NCBI GenBank assembly: GCA_036374175.1
Contig: DASUUH010000100.1
Location: 27,117 to 91,116, forward strand
DNA: 64,000 nt
Origin: JASLBX01 sp036374175
GTDB taxonomy: Bacteria > Actinomycetota > Actinomycetes > Jiangellales > Jiangellaceae
Direction of reading: 5' to 3'
Positions 25,557-33,891 of this stretch are shown here, piece after piece. A program made the position numbers and the translations under genes. How positions within the stretch are numbered: position 1 is the stretch's first letter; each line of letters begins with the position of its first letter. A model generated the notes under the pieces. It was given only the letters and a program-made list of their open reading frames with translations, did not search any database and was not told the origin of the DNA.

Positions 25557-26738
25557 ATGGGTGAGCCAGTGCGGGTGGTGTGGGACGGCGCGCTCACCCA
25601 ATACGACTTTGGCCGGGGCCACCCCCTGAACCCCGTCCGGCTGGACTTGACGATGCGGCTCGCGCGCTCTCTGGGGGTGCTCGACCACGACAACGTGCAG
25701 ATCGTGCCGCCGCCGATGGCCGACGACGAGTTGCTCATGACGTTCCACACGGCCGACTACGTGGCGGCGGTGCGCCGCTGTGCGATCCAACCGCGCAGCT
25801 ACGACCTCGCACATGGCCTCGGCACTGAAGACAACCCCTGCTTCCCGGCCATGCACGAGGCCAGTGCACGGGTGGCCGGCGGGACGGTGGACGCCGCACT
25901 GGCCGTGTGGGAGGGCCGGGCCAGGCACGCGGTGAACATCACCGGTGGTCTGCACCATGCGATGGCCGCCAACGCCTCCGGCTTCTGCGTCTATAACGAC
26001 CTTGCGATAGGCATCATGGCGCTGTTGCGGGCAGGAGCCGAACGGGTGGCTTACGTCGACGTCGACGTCCACCACGGTGACGGTGTGCAGGCGGCGTTCT
26101 ACGACGATCCCAGGGTGCTCACCATCAGCCTCCACGAGAGCCCGCGCACACTTTTTCCAGGCACCGGGTACCCGGAGGAAACGGGTGGGGCCAACGCCGA
26201 AGGCTCGGCCGTCAACGTTGCCTTGCCGCCCGGAACCACGGACACAGGCTGGCTACGGGCGTTCCACGCGATCGTGCCGCCGTTGCTCCGCGAGTGGGAG
26301 CCGGAGGTGCTCGTGACCCAGCACGGCTGCGATACACATGTGGAGGACCCGCTCGCTCATCTCGCGCTAACCGTCGACGGTCAGCGAGCCTCGTATGCGG
26401 CATTGCACCGGCTCGCGCACGAAATCTGCGATGGACGGTGGGTTGCCACTGGCGGCGGCGGGTACGCGCTCGCTGATGTGGTGCCCAGGGCCTGGACGCA
26501 TCTGCTGGCCGAGGTTGTCGGCGTGGCCGTCGACCCGACGACCGATACGCCGGAGGACTGGCGCAGCTACGTGTCGGCGCTTCTCGGCCGCGCCGCCCCG
26601 TTGCGCATGACCGATGGCGGGGATACCGACTACGACGACTGGACAAATGGTTATGATCCGGCGGATTGGCTCGACCGTGCGGTGTCGGCGACCCGCAAGG
26701 CGGTCTTTCCACTGCACGGGCTTGATCCAAGTTGGTGA
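25557..26738 (+). CDS. acuC: AcuC-type protein deacetylase (class I histone deacetylase fold)
   Basis: Zn-dependent deacetylase related to Bacillus AcuC, which removes acetyl groups from acetyl-CoA synthetase. The 393 residues have YDFGRGHPLNPVRLDL at the N-terminus, the active-site dyad HHAMAANASGFCVYND, the metal site DVDVHHGDGVQAAFYDD, and VTQHGCDTH with the later TGGGGYALADVVPRAW loop. ATG 25557 matches the family start; the longer frame reaches back into the preceding gene. It sits upstream of the BldC-like gene as in Streptomyces. No acetoin genes are nearby. Confidence 0.9.
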   Translation: MGEPVRVVWDGALTQYDFGRGHPLNPVRLDLTMRLARSLGVLDHDNVQIVPPPMADDELLMTFHTADYVAAVRRCAIQPRSYDLAHGLGTEDNPCFPAMHEASARVAGGTVDAALAVWEGRARHAVNITGGLHHAMAANASGFCVYNDLAIGIMALLRAGAERVAYVDVDVHHGDGVQAAFYDDPRVLTISLHESPRTLFPGTGYPEETGGANAEGSAVNVALPPGTTDTGWLRAFHAIVPPLLREWEPEVLVTQHGCDTHVEDPLAHLALTVDGQRASYAALHRLAHEICDGRWVATGGGGYALADVVPRAWTHLLAEVVGVAVDPTTDTPEDWRSYVSALLGRAAPLRMTDGGDTDYDDWTNGYDPADWLDRAVSATRKAVFPLHGLDPSW

Positions 26739-26780
26739 TCTCTATTCCCTGCAGTCACATCCGCCACTACTATGCCAGTA

Positions 26781-26799
26781 GCCGGACATCCAGTCCGGC
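26781..26799 (+). other. Hairpin in the leader of the BldC-like gene
   Basis: GCCGGAC and GTCCGGC form a 7-bp stem with a five-base loop directly before the CGGAGGG ribosome site. A TACTAT -10 at 26768-26773 would start the transcript at the foot of the stem. Confidence 0.5.
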
Positions 26800-26814
26800 A
26801 CGGAGGGTCGGGCG

Positions 26815-27045
26815 ATGAGCGAACAACCGGACGGGCCCCAGTTCGATGGGGCTTTGGGCGAGATGCGTTTCCTGACGGTCGCAGAGGTGGCCGAGGCGAT
26901 GCGCGTCTCGAAGATGACCGTCTACCGCCTTGTTCACGCCGGCACGCTGCCGGCGATTCAGGTGGGCCGGTCCTTCCGTATCCCGGAACGTGCCGTCCAG
27001 GATTACCTTCGGCACTCCTACGTACAGGGTTACCAGGCCGGCTGA
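26815..27045 (+). CDS. BldC-like MerR/excisionase-type HTH protein
   Basis: A 76-residue DNA-binding protein made of a single winged helix: FLTVAEVAEAMRVSKMTVYRL forms the HTH and VGRSFRIPERAVQDYL the wing and second helix. Small proteins of this sort include Streptomyces BldC and mycobacterial Rv0500A, which sits in the same place between proC and the bS22 gene. It has no effector domain, so it probably acts as a DNA-packaging or developmental regulator (inference). Its leader contains the hairpin at 26781-26799. Confidence 0.85.
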   Translation: MSEQPDGPQFDGALGEMRFLTVAEVAEAMRVSKMTVYRLVHAGTLPAIQVGRSFRIPERAVQDYLRHSYVQGYQAG

Positions 27046-27177
27046 CCCGAGCAGCGCCGGCGACCGGGTACCCTAACCTAAGGAAACGCGCGGGCATCCG
27101 TCCGCGGTGTTGGTGCTCGTGGGCCGTCCTGCCCAGCGAGCTATGGACGGTCGATACGACACTAGTGAGGTTGCCCT

Positions 27178-27279
27178 GTGGGCTCTGTGATCAAGAAGCG
27201 CCGGAAGCGGATGGCGAAGAAGAAGCACCGCAAGCTGCTCCGCAAGACACGCGTCCAGCGCCGCCGTCTCGGCAAGTAG
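27178..27279 (+). CDS. Small ribosomal subunit protein bS22 (AURKAIP1/COX24 domain)
   Basis: A 33-residue, extremely basic peptide (GTG start, then GSVIKKRRKRMAKKKHRK and LLRKTRVQRRRLGK). It matches the short actinobacterial 30S protein bS22, known from mycobacterial ribosome structures as Rv0500B. It is too short for most gene finders. The position, between the BldC-like HTH gene and the galE-like epimerase, is identical to that in Mycobacterium. Ribosome site not obvious. Confidence 0.9.
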   Translation: MGSVIKKRRKRMAKKKHRKLLRKTRVQRRRLGK

Positions 27280-27403
27280 ACCACGCCGCTGATTTCGCAG
27301 GAGTCGCACGACACGCCTGGGAATCCGTGATGCGCGGCGAGACTGGCGGAGGCTTCGGCGTGTCGCACCGTTCTTGCAAGATCAGCAGGATGGGAGGCGA
27401 GCA

Positions 27404-28438
27404 GTGTCCCGGGTGATCTTGGTCACCGGCGTGGCCCGGTACCTTGGCGCGCGTTTCGCCAAACTGATCAGCGATGATCCGGCCGTCGACCGGGTGGTGG
27501 GCATCGATGTGATTCCGCCGTCTTTCGACATCGGGCGCTGCGAGTTCGTCCGCGCCGACATTCGCAACCCGGTCGTCGGCAAGGTGATCGCTGGACATGA
27601 CGTCGACACCGTGGTGCACATGAACGTGCTGGCCACGCCGCGTGACGCCGGCGGTCGGGTCCCGCAGAAGGAGATCAACGTCATCGGGACCATGCAGTTG
27701 CTCGCCGCCTGCCAGAAGTCATCGACGGTCACGTCATTGGTGGTCAAGTCGTCGACGACGGTGTACGGCGCGAGTGCCCGTGACCCGGTCATGTTCACCG
27801 AAGAAATGGCGCCAAGGGAACAACCGCGCTCCGGGTACGCCAAGGACTCCATCGAGGTCGAGGGATACGTCCGCGGCTTCTCGCGGCGCCGTCCCGACGT
27901 GGGCGTGACCACGCTAAGGTTCGCCAACTTCGTCGGGCCGACGGTCAGAACTCCACTCACCGAGTACTTCACTCTGCCCGTCGTGCCGGTCGTCCTTGGG
28001 CACGACGCTCGGATGCAGTTCATCCACGAGGACGATGGGCTGGCCGCGTTGCGCCTGGCAACACTGGAGGATCGGCCCGGGACGTTCAACGTCGCCGGTG
28101 ACGGCCTGCTGATGTTGAGTCAGGCGGTACGACGGGCCGGCCGGCCAGCGATCCCCCTGCCGAGCCTCGCATCGTCGACCGTCGGTGGCTGGCTGCGCCG
28201 GGCGAATCTGGCAAGTTTCTCGCCCGAGCAGGTGCAGTTCCTGACCTACGGCAGGGGAGTCGACACCGCCCGCATGCGTACCGAATTCGGTTTCGTGCCC
28301 AAGCACTCGTCAGCCGAGGCGTTCGAAGATTTCGTCCAGGCCCGGTGCCGGGATGGTCTGCTCGACCGGGACCGCGTCCGGAACGTCGAGCGGGTGTTTG
28401 CCGGCTTGCTGGGCAGGCAAAGGTTGGCTGATGACTGA
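27404..28438 (+). CDS. NAD-dependent epimerase/dehydratase (GalE2/Rv0501-like)
   Basis: Extended SDR of 344 residues with the divergent nucleotide motif VTGVARYLGARFA at the N-terminus. It has a KSSTTVYGAS segment (Ser/Thr region), the YAKDS catalytic Tyr-Lys and a sugar-nucleotide-type C-terminal half. GTG 27404 has GGGAGG six bases before it. Its stop overlaps the acyltransferase ATG, as with Rv0501-Rv0502, suggesting a shared role in lipid or envelope synthesis (inference). Confidence 0.85.
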   Translation: MSRVILVTGVARYLGARFAKLISDDPAVDRVVGIDVIPPSFDIGRCEFVRADIRNPVVGKVIAGHDVDTVVHMNVLATPRDAGGRVPQKEINVIGTMQLLAACQKSSTVTSLVVKSSTTVYGASARDPVMFTEEMAPREQPRSGYAKDSIEVEGYVRGFSRRRPDVGVTTLRFANFVGPTVRTPLTEYFTLPVVPVVLGHDARMQFIHEDDGLAALRLATLEDRPGTFNVAGDGLLMLSQAVRRAGRPAIPLPSLASSTVGGWLRRANLASFSPEQVQFLTYGRGVDTARMRTEFGFVPKHSSAEAFEDFVQARCRDGLLDRDRVRNVERVFAGLLGRQRLADD

Positions 28439-29495
28439 CGCGCAGCGGCCACGCAAGCGGCCGGCCACCAAAAAGGCTCCGCCGCGCAAGAAGCCGGCAC
28501 CTCCCAGGGCGGGCGTCCCACGTGGCCCACGTTCGGGGCCGGAAGTGGCCGCCGATGGCTCGGGGCACAAACCCCCGGCCGGAGTGCCGCCGCGGCCCAA
28601 CCCCCTCGAGGACATGCTGCATTTCCTGGGCCTGGTGGCGCAGGCGGTGCTGGGCGACGAAGCCGACGATCAGCTGGCGAAGGCCCTGACGTTTCTGCGC
28701 CGCAGGCTGACCGGCGACTACGAGGTCGATCTGTTCGGCTTCGACAAGGAGTTCACCGAGACAGTCCTGCTGCCCCTGTTGCGTCCGCTCTACCGGTACT
28801 GGTTCAGGGTCGAGGTCCGAGGCGTAGAGAACATTCCGGCCGAGGGTGCCGCGCTGCTGGTCGCCAACCACTCTGGCACGATCCCCATCGATTCGCTGAT
28901 GACGCAGGTGGCCGTCCACGACGCGCACCCGGCCCACCGGCACCTGCGCATGCTCGGGGCGGACCTGGTCTTCCGGCTTCCCCTCGTTGCCGATGTCGCT
29001 CGCAAGAGCGGTACGACGTTGGCCTGCAACGAGGACACTGAACGGCTGCTTAGCGGCGGCGAGCTGGTGGGGGTGTGGCCGGAGGGTTACAAGGGCATCG
29101 GCAAGCCGTTCGCCGAGCGCTACAAGTTGCAGCGGTTCGGCCGCGGGGGCTTCGTGTCGGCGGCCATCCGCGCGGGTGCGCCGATCGTGCCGTGCTCGAT
29201 CGTCGGCGCCGAAGAGATCTACCCCTTGATCGGACACGCCGAGCCGCTGGCACGCCTGCTCGGGTTGCCGTACATCCCGATTACGCCGACCTTTCCCTGG
29301 CTCGGCCTGCTCGGCCTGATCCCGCTGCCGTCCAAGTGGATCATCCAGTTCGGGTCCCCCATTCCAACCGGCGATTTCGGGGCCGCAGCCGCCGAGGACC
29401 CGATGTTGGTGTTCGACCTCACCGACCGGGTCCGCGAAACGATCCAGCACACGCTGTACACGTTGCTTACCGAACGCGGCAATCCGTTCCGCTAG
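28431..29495 (+). CDS. Lysophospholipid acyltransferase family protein (PlsC/Rv0502-like)
   Basis: 354 residues. The first ~50 are a basic, Lys/Arg/Pro-rich tail (RPRKRPATKKAPPRKK) with no signal peptide. The acyltransferase domain shows the modified active-site motif NHSGTIPIDSLM (HX6D instead of HX4D, as in the Rv0502 group), then WPEGYKGIGKPF and IVPCSIVGAEE. It probably transfers acyl chains at the membrane surface. Overlaps the epimerase by eight bases. The basic tail is rather like that of nucleic-acid or membrane-surface proteins. Confidence 0.82.
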   Translation: MTDAQRPRKRPATKKAPPRKKPAPPRAGVPRGPRSGPEVAADGSGHKPPAGVPPRPNPLEDMLHFLGLVAQAVLGDEADDQLAKALTFLRRRLTGDYEVDLFGFDKEFTETVLLPLLRPLYRYWFRVEVRGVENIPAEGAALLVANHSGTIPIDSLMTQVAVHDAHPAHRHLRMLGADLVFRLPLVADVARKSGTTLACNEDTERLLSGGELVGVWPEGYKGIGKPFAERYKLQRFGRGGFVSAAIRAGAPIVPCSIVGAEEIYPLIGHAEPLARLLGLPYIPITPTFPWLGLLGLIPLPSKWIIQFGSPIPTGDFGAAAAEDPMLVFDLTDRVRETIQHTLYTLLTERGNPFR

Positions 29496-29496
29496 G

Positions 29497-30360
29497 TCAG
29501 CGCTTGTGGCGGCGCGCTACTAGCACCCCGACCGCGGCCCCGGCGGCAGCGCCGGATCCGGCAGCGATACCCAGCGCTGTGTTGCGCCGGCGGCCGCGGT
29601 AATCGTGGATCCGCCAGCCGTGCTCGCGGGCATGGACGCGGAGTGGGCGGTCCGGATTGACCGCGCAGGGATGGCCCACCATGGACAGCATGGGAATGTC
29701 GTTGGCAGAGTCGCTGTAGGCGGCGCATCGCTCGAGCTCCAGGCCCTCGCGAACGGCCAATGCCCGCACCGCCTCGGCTTTGGCCGTACCGTGCAGGAGA
29801 TCACCCACAAGCCGTCCGGTGTAGTGGCCGTCCCTGTGCTCGGCAACCGTGCCGAGGGCTCCGGTCAACCCGATGCGCTTGGCGATGATCGTGGCAACCT
29901 CGACCGGTGCGGCCGTCACCAGCCACACCCGCTGTCCTTGGTCAAGATGGATGCGGGCCAACTCAAGCGTGCCGGGCCAGATCTTGCCGGCCATGTGGTC
30001 TTCGAAGACTTCCTCACCGATCTCCTGGAGCTCTTCCACTGACCGGCCGGCGATGAACGACAGTGCGGCCGCGCGCGCCTGATCGACGTGCCCGGCATTC
30101 TCGGCGCCGAGCCGGAAACGCACCTGCTGATACGCGAAGCGGGCCACATCGGCGGTCTGGAAGAACTTGCGCGCGTAGAGGCCGCGGGCCAGGTAGAAGA
30201 TCGACGCCCCGCGGAGCAGGGTGTTGTCCAGGTCGAAGAACGCGGCGGCGCGGGTGTCAGGAGGTACCTGTACCCCCGCCTCCTCTTTTGCTGCTGCTGC
30301 CGCGGCCTCGCCGGCGACCACGAAGCGCTCGCGGAGTGCACGGTATGGGCGGAAAGGCAT
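29497..30360 (-). CDS. HAD-IB phosphatase (SerB1-like)
   Basis: 287-residue phosphatase of the HAD-IB subfamily, related to phosphoserine phosphatases and mycobacterial SerB1. Motif I is FFDLDNTLLRG (~45), motif II lies in VWLVTAAP and the terminal motif is YSDSANDIPML. A C-terminal Ala/Gly-rich, possibly membrane-associating segment (ALGIAAGSGAAAGAAVGVLV) ends in RRHKR. It is converging with the acyltransferase, with one base between the stops. True substrate unknown. Confidence 0.85.
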   Translation of the reverse strand: MPFRPYRALRERFVVAGEAAAAAAKEEAGVQVPPDTRAAAFFDLDNTLLRGASIFYLARGLYARKFFQTADVARFAYQQVRFRLGAENAGHVDQARAAALSFIAGRSVEELQEIGEEVFEDHMAGKIWPGTLELARIHLDQGQRVWLVTAAPVEVATIIAKRIGLTGALGTVAEHRDGHYTGRLVGDLLHGTAKAEAVRALAVREGLELERCAAYSDSANDIPMLSMVGHPCAVNPDRPLRVHAREHGWRIHDYRGRRRNTALGIAAGSGAAAGAAVGVLVARRHKR

Positions 30361-30389
30361 GACTGCAGCCTAGTTGCGGCCCGGCCGAT

Positions 30390-30641
30390 ATGGTCATGGC
30401 TGTGAATCAACCGCGCGTGCTGCTGCTCAGCCGTCCCGGCTGTCACCTCTGCGATGACGCACGTGTCGTCATCGAGCGGGTGTGCGGCGATTTGGGCGTG
30501 GCGTGGGAGGAGCGCAGCATCGCAGGGGATCCCCAGCTTGAGCGCGAGTACGGCGAGCAGATCCCGGTCACGTTCGTCGACGGCCGCCAGCATGACTTCT
30601 GGCGCGTCGATGAGTCGCGGTTGCGGGCCGTGCTGGCCTAG
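30390..30641 (+). CDS. Glutaredoxin-family thiol-disulphide protein
   Basis: 83-residue thioredoxin-fold protein with the redox motif PGCHLCDDA near residue 18 and the cis-proline in QIPVTFVDG. This matches the small Rv0508-type protein that precedes hemA in Mycobacterium. ATG 30390 is used; ATG 30396 or a later GTG are possible. It probably reduces disulphides in the cytoplasm with mycothiol or a reductase partner (inference). Confidence 0.8.
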   Translation: MVMAVNQPRVLLLSRPGCHLCDDARVVIERVCGDLGVAWEERSIAGDPQLEREYGEQIPVTFVDGRQHDFWRVDESRLRAVLA

Positions 30642-30746
30642 GTACAAAGGGCCGGACTTTCCACCGATCGCTCGCCGCTCCGGGGCCGTATCCGTGGAGC
30701 TGGAAGGGCAGAAAGGGGGGCGAATCCTACACCACGACTCGTGACT

Positions 30747-30776
30747 TTGTGCATGCGTTCACAAGTAACCTAGGCT
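30747..30776 (+). promoter_or_regulatory. Rex operator overlapping the rex promoter
   Basis: TTGTGCATGCGTTCACAA at 30747-30764 is an 18-bp TTGTG-N8-CACAA site, the canonical Rex operator. Its first six bases double as a -35 (TTGTGC), and TAGGCT at 30771-30776 follows after 18 bases as the -10. Bound Rex would block the polymerase, giving negative autoregulation relieved by high NADH. Confidence 0.9.
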
Positions 30777-30836
30777 TAACGGCGACACGCACTACTGGCG
30801 CGGGGAGCGCCCTGCGCCGGCCGATCCGGGAGCATT

Positions 30837-31589
30837 GTGACCCGTAGCATGCGCCGCACACAGGCCGCTCGTGCCGACGCGTCCGCGAACGCGCCGAGCG
30901 GTGGTGCGCGGGGCGTCCCGGAGGCCACCGTCGCGCGGCTGCCGTTGTACTTGCGCGCCTTGACCACACTGGCCGAGCACGGCGTATCAACTGTCTCATC
31001 CGACCAGCTGGCCGAGGCGGCCGGGGTCACATCCGCCAAACTTCGCAAGGACCTGTCCTACCTCGGCTCGTACGGAACGCGCGGCGTAGGTTATGGCGTC
31101 GATTTCCTGCGCCACCAGATATCGCGCGAGATCGGGCTTACCCAGGATTGGGCGGTGGCCCTCGTCGGCATCGGCCACCTGGGTCATGCGCTGGCCAACT
31201 ACTCGGGGTTTGCATCGCGCGGGTTTCGTGTCGCCGCGCTCGTCGACACAGACCCGGCTCAGATCGGTCAAGAGGTCGCCGGCCTGACCGTGCAGCCGGC
31301 CGACAAGCTCGAAGAACTCATCAAGCGGCACGGCATCGCCATCGGCGTGATCGCCACACCCGCTCGCGCGGCGCAGGGCGTTTGCGACCGGCTGGTCGCA
31401 GGGGGCGTCACCAGCATCCTCAACTTCGCACCCACCGTGCTTCAGGTCCCGGACGGTGTCGACGTGCGGAAGGTCGACATGTCGATCGAGTTGCAGATCC
31501 TCGCGTACCACGAGCAACGAAAGAACGGCGCCCCACTGGCGCTGACCCCCGAGCAGGCGGCGACCTTGGCGGAGGCGGTACGCGGATGA
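30837..31589 (+). CDS. rex: Redox-sensing transcriptional repressor Rex
   Basis: Homodimeric repressor that senses the NADH/NAD+ ratio. The 250 residues comprise an N-terminal winged helix (LPLYLRALTTLAEHGVST, then SDQLAEAAGVTSAKLRKDLS) and a Rossmann domain with GIGHLGHAL (~110) and the Asp of LVDTDP. The N-terminal ~25 residues are an unstructured leader. GTG 30837 is the start; the alternative ATG at 30849 would only trim the tail. The gene heads rex-hemA-hemC-hemD-hemB and carries its own operator upstream. Confidence 0.95.
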   Translation: MTRSMRRTQAARADASANAPSGGARGVPEATVARLPLYLRALTTLAEHGVSTVSSDQLAEAAGVTSAKLRKDLSYLGSYGTRGVGYGVDFLRHQISREIGLTQDWAVALVGIGHLGHALANYSGFASRGFRVAALVDTDPAQIGQEVAGLTVQPADKLEELIKRHGIAIGVIATPARAAQGVCDRLVAGGVTSILNFAPTVLQVPDGVDVRKVDMSIELQILAYHEQRKNGAPLALTPEQAATLAEAVRG

Positions 31590-32944
31590 GCCTGCTGGTC
31601 GTCGGCCTGTCGCACCGGAGTACCACCGTCGAGGCCCTGGAGCGAGCCGCCCTCGATGCCGACGCGGTCGGCAAGTTGCTCGACGACGTGCATTCGTCCG
31701 CGCACGTGTCCGAAGCCGTGGTGCTCGCCACCTGCAACCGCGTTGAGTTCTACGCCGACGCTGCTACCTTCCATGGCGGTGTGGATGAAGCCAGTGCGCT
31801 GCTGGCCCGGTACGCCGGCGTTGGGCTGGAAGAACTGAAATCAGAGCTGTACGTCCACTATGGCGAGCGGGCCGTGGCCCACCTGTTCCAGGTGGCGGCC
31901 GGGCTTGACTCCATGGTGGTGGGAGAGAGCCAGATCCTGGGCCAGGTGCGCGACGCGTTCCGACTGGCCCAGACGTCCGGCACGACAGGTCGGGTTCTGG
32001 GCGAGCTGTTCCAGCAGGCGCTGCGAGTGGGTAAGCGTGTGCACGCCGAAACCGGGATAGATGCGGCCGGCCGTTCACTGGTGACTGTTGGGCTTGCGGC
32101 CCTCGCGCCTGCCGGTGTGCGCGGGTTGAGTTCCGTGGTGGTCGGTGCGGGTTCCATGGCCGCACTGGCCGCCACTACGCTCGCCCGCAACGGGGCTCAG
32201 GTCATCGTGGCCAACCGGACCGAAGACCGCGCCGTCCGGCTGGCCGAATCGGTCGGCGGTACGGCGATCTCAATGCGTAACGTGCCGGACGTACTCAGCT
32301 CAGCAGACCTCTTGGTGGCGTGCACCGGAGCGGCGAGTGTGGTCGTGCCGTACGAGATGGTCGCCGCCGCACAGCCGTTGCTCGTGCTCGACCTGGCGCT
32401 GCCCAGAGACGTCGATCCGGCTGTGCGCGAGTTGCCCGGCGTGCGCCTTGCCGACATCTCGACGCTGGCCGACCGGGGTGAGGCGGCGCCGGCCGCGGCG
32501 GACGTGGAAGACGTGCGAGGCATCGTCGCCGAAGAGCTCGCCGGGTACTCCGCCGCCCGCCGCCAATCCCAGGTCGCGCCGACCGTCGTGGCGCTCCGTG
32601 CGATGGCCGACGACGTCGTGGATGCCGAACTGGCGCGGATGCACGGGCGGCTGCCGGATCTGGGCGAGCGCGCCCGGGCTGAGGTCGCCGCCACCGTCCG
32701 GCGGGTGGTCGACAAGTTGCTGCATGCGCCCACGGTGCGGGTCAAGGAACTCGCCGCAGAGCCCGACGGAGCGGCCTACGAGTCGGCGCTGCGCGAGTTG
32801 TTCGCCCTCGATCGCAAGACCGTCGAGGCGGTCACCCAGCCGTCGTCGAGCACCACCAGCGTTGATCATGGGCGTTTCGTGGACTCCGGGGAGTTGGAAC
32901 CAAGAAAGGCCCGTGATCAACGCGAGCGGGGTGGTGCCGGATGA
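31586..32944 (+). CDS. hemA: Glutamyl-tRNA reductase
   Basis: Reduces glutamyl-tRNA to glutamate-1-semialdehyde, the first step of C5 heme synthesis. The 452-residue protein has the nucleophilic Cys in LATCNRVE (~50), the Rossmann motif VVGAGSMAALAA and the C-terminal dimerisation helix. The ATG overlaps the rex stop (ATGA). The last ~26 residues (from VDHGRFVDSGE on) are encoded by a family-2 palindromic repeat (32859-32923) and have no likeness to the family, so the repeat has extended or replaced the C-terminus. The stop overlaps the hemC ATG. Confidence 0.94.
   Translation: MSLLVVGLSHRSTTVEALERAALDADAVGKLLDDVHSSAHVSEAVVLATCNRVEFYADAATFHGGVDEASALLARYAGVGLEELKSELYVHYGERAVAHLFQVAAGLDSMVVGESQILGQVRDAFRLAQTSGTTGRVLGELFQQALRVGKRVHAETGIDAAGRSLVTVGLAALAPAGVRGLSSVVVGAGSMAALAATTLARNGAQVIVANRTEDRAVRLAESVGGTAISMRNVPDVLSSADLLVACTGAASVVVPYEMVAAAQPLLVLDLALPRDVDPAVRELPGVRLADISTLADRGEAAPAAADVEDVRGIVAEELAGYSAARRQSQVAPTVVALRAMADDVVDAELARMHGRLPDLGERARAEVAATVRRVVDKLLHAPTVRVKELAAEPDGAAYESALRELFALDRKTVEAVTQPSSSTTSVDHGRFVDSGELEPRKARDQRERGGAG
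32859..32923. repeat. Family-2 palindromic repeat, 65-bp copy D
   Basis: Imperfect palindrome bounded by GCGTTGATCA and its complement TGATCAACGC. It aligns without gaps to 48468-48532, also 65 bp, with 53 of 65 positions identical by eye. It lies entirely inside the 3' end of hemA, 18 bases before the hemC start. Confidence 0.8.
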
Positions 32945-33891
32945 GCGCGCTTCGGCTCGGTACCCGTGGCAGCACGCTGGCCCTCGCCCAGTCGCATCAG
33001 GTCGCGGATGCGATCACGGCGGCGTCCGGCCGTCCCGTGGAGCTGGTTCACATCACTACACACGGCGACGCGTCGCAGGAGCCGCTCGCCCGAATCGGCG
33101 GCACCGGCGTGTTCGTCAACGCATTGCGAGAAGCGCTGCTGTCCGGCGCCGTTGACCTGGCCGTCCACTCGCTCAAGGACCTGCCCACCGCACCCTTCGA
33201 GGGACTTGTCGTCGCGGCGATCCCTCCGCGGGAGGATCCGCGCGACGCCGTGTGCGCCCGTGACGGTCTCACCCTCGGCGAGCTGCCCGAGGGGTCGCAG
33301 ATCGGTACCGGGGCACCCCGCCGGGCCGCCCAGATCGAGGCTCTCGGCATGGGGCTGAAGATCGTCGACATTCGTGGCAACGTCGACACCCGGCTGGCGA
33401 AGGTGGCCAGCGGCGATCTGGACGCGGTGATTCTGGCCCGGGCCGGCCTGGCCAGGCTCGGGCGGCTCGACGAGATCACCGAGACGCTGGACCCCATCCA
33501 GGTTCTCCCGGCACCCGGGCAAGGGGCTCTGGCTGTCGAGTGCCGCGACGACGACGCCGAGTTGATCGAACTGTTCGCGACACTCGACGACCACACGACC
33601 CGTTCCGCCGTGACCGCAGAACGCACACTTCTCGCCGCGCTCGAGGCCGGTTGTACCGCCCCGGTGGGTGCGTACGCCGAAGCGGCCGAGGGTGACGAGG
33701 ACCTCGAGTTGTACCTCCGCGCCGTGGTCGTGTCCCTTGACGGCGCAGTGAGCATCCGCAAGTCAGCCACCGGCCCGCTCGATGCGGCCGAGCAACTTGG
33801 CCGTGATCTCGCGGCCGAGATGCTCGACGACGGGGCCGGGGCAGTTGTCGACGCCCGCGACCGGGCGCCGAAGGAGGAGACCGTCCCGTGA
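32941..33891 (+). CDS. hemC: Hydroxymethylbilane synthase (porphobilinogen deaminase)
   Basis: Polymerises four porphobilinogen units to hydroxymethylbilane. The 316 residues show LRLGTRGSTLALAQSHQVAD, the catalytic Asp in VHSLKDLPT, substrate arginines in GAPRRAAQ and IRGNVDTRL, and the dipyrromethane-attaching Cys in EAGCTAPVGAYAE (~237). The start overlaps the hemA stop and the stop overlaps hemD, so the whole run is coupled. Confidence 0.96.
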   Translation: MSALRLGTRGSTLALAQSHQVADAITAASGRPVELVHITTHGDASQEPLARIGGTGVFVNALREALLSGAVDLAVHSLKDLPTAPFEGLVVAAIPPREDPRDAVCARDGLTLGELPEGSQIGTGAPRRAAQIEALGMGLKIVDIRGNVDTRLAKVASGDLDAVILARAGLARLGRLDEITETLDPIQVLPAPGQGALAVECRDDDAELIELFATLDDHTTRSAVTAERTLLAALEAGCTAPVGAYAEAAEGDEDLELYLRAVVVSLDGAVSIRKSATGPLDAAEQLGRDLAAEMLDDGAGAVVDARDRAPKEETVP

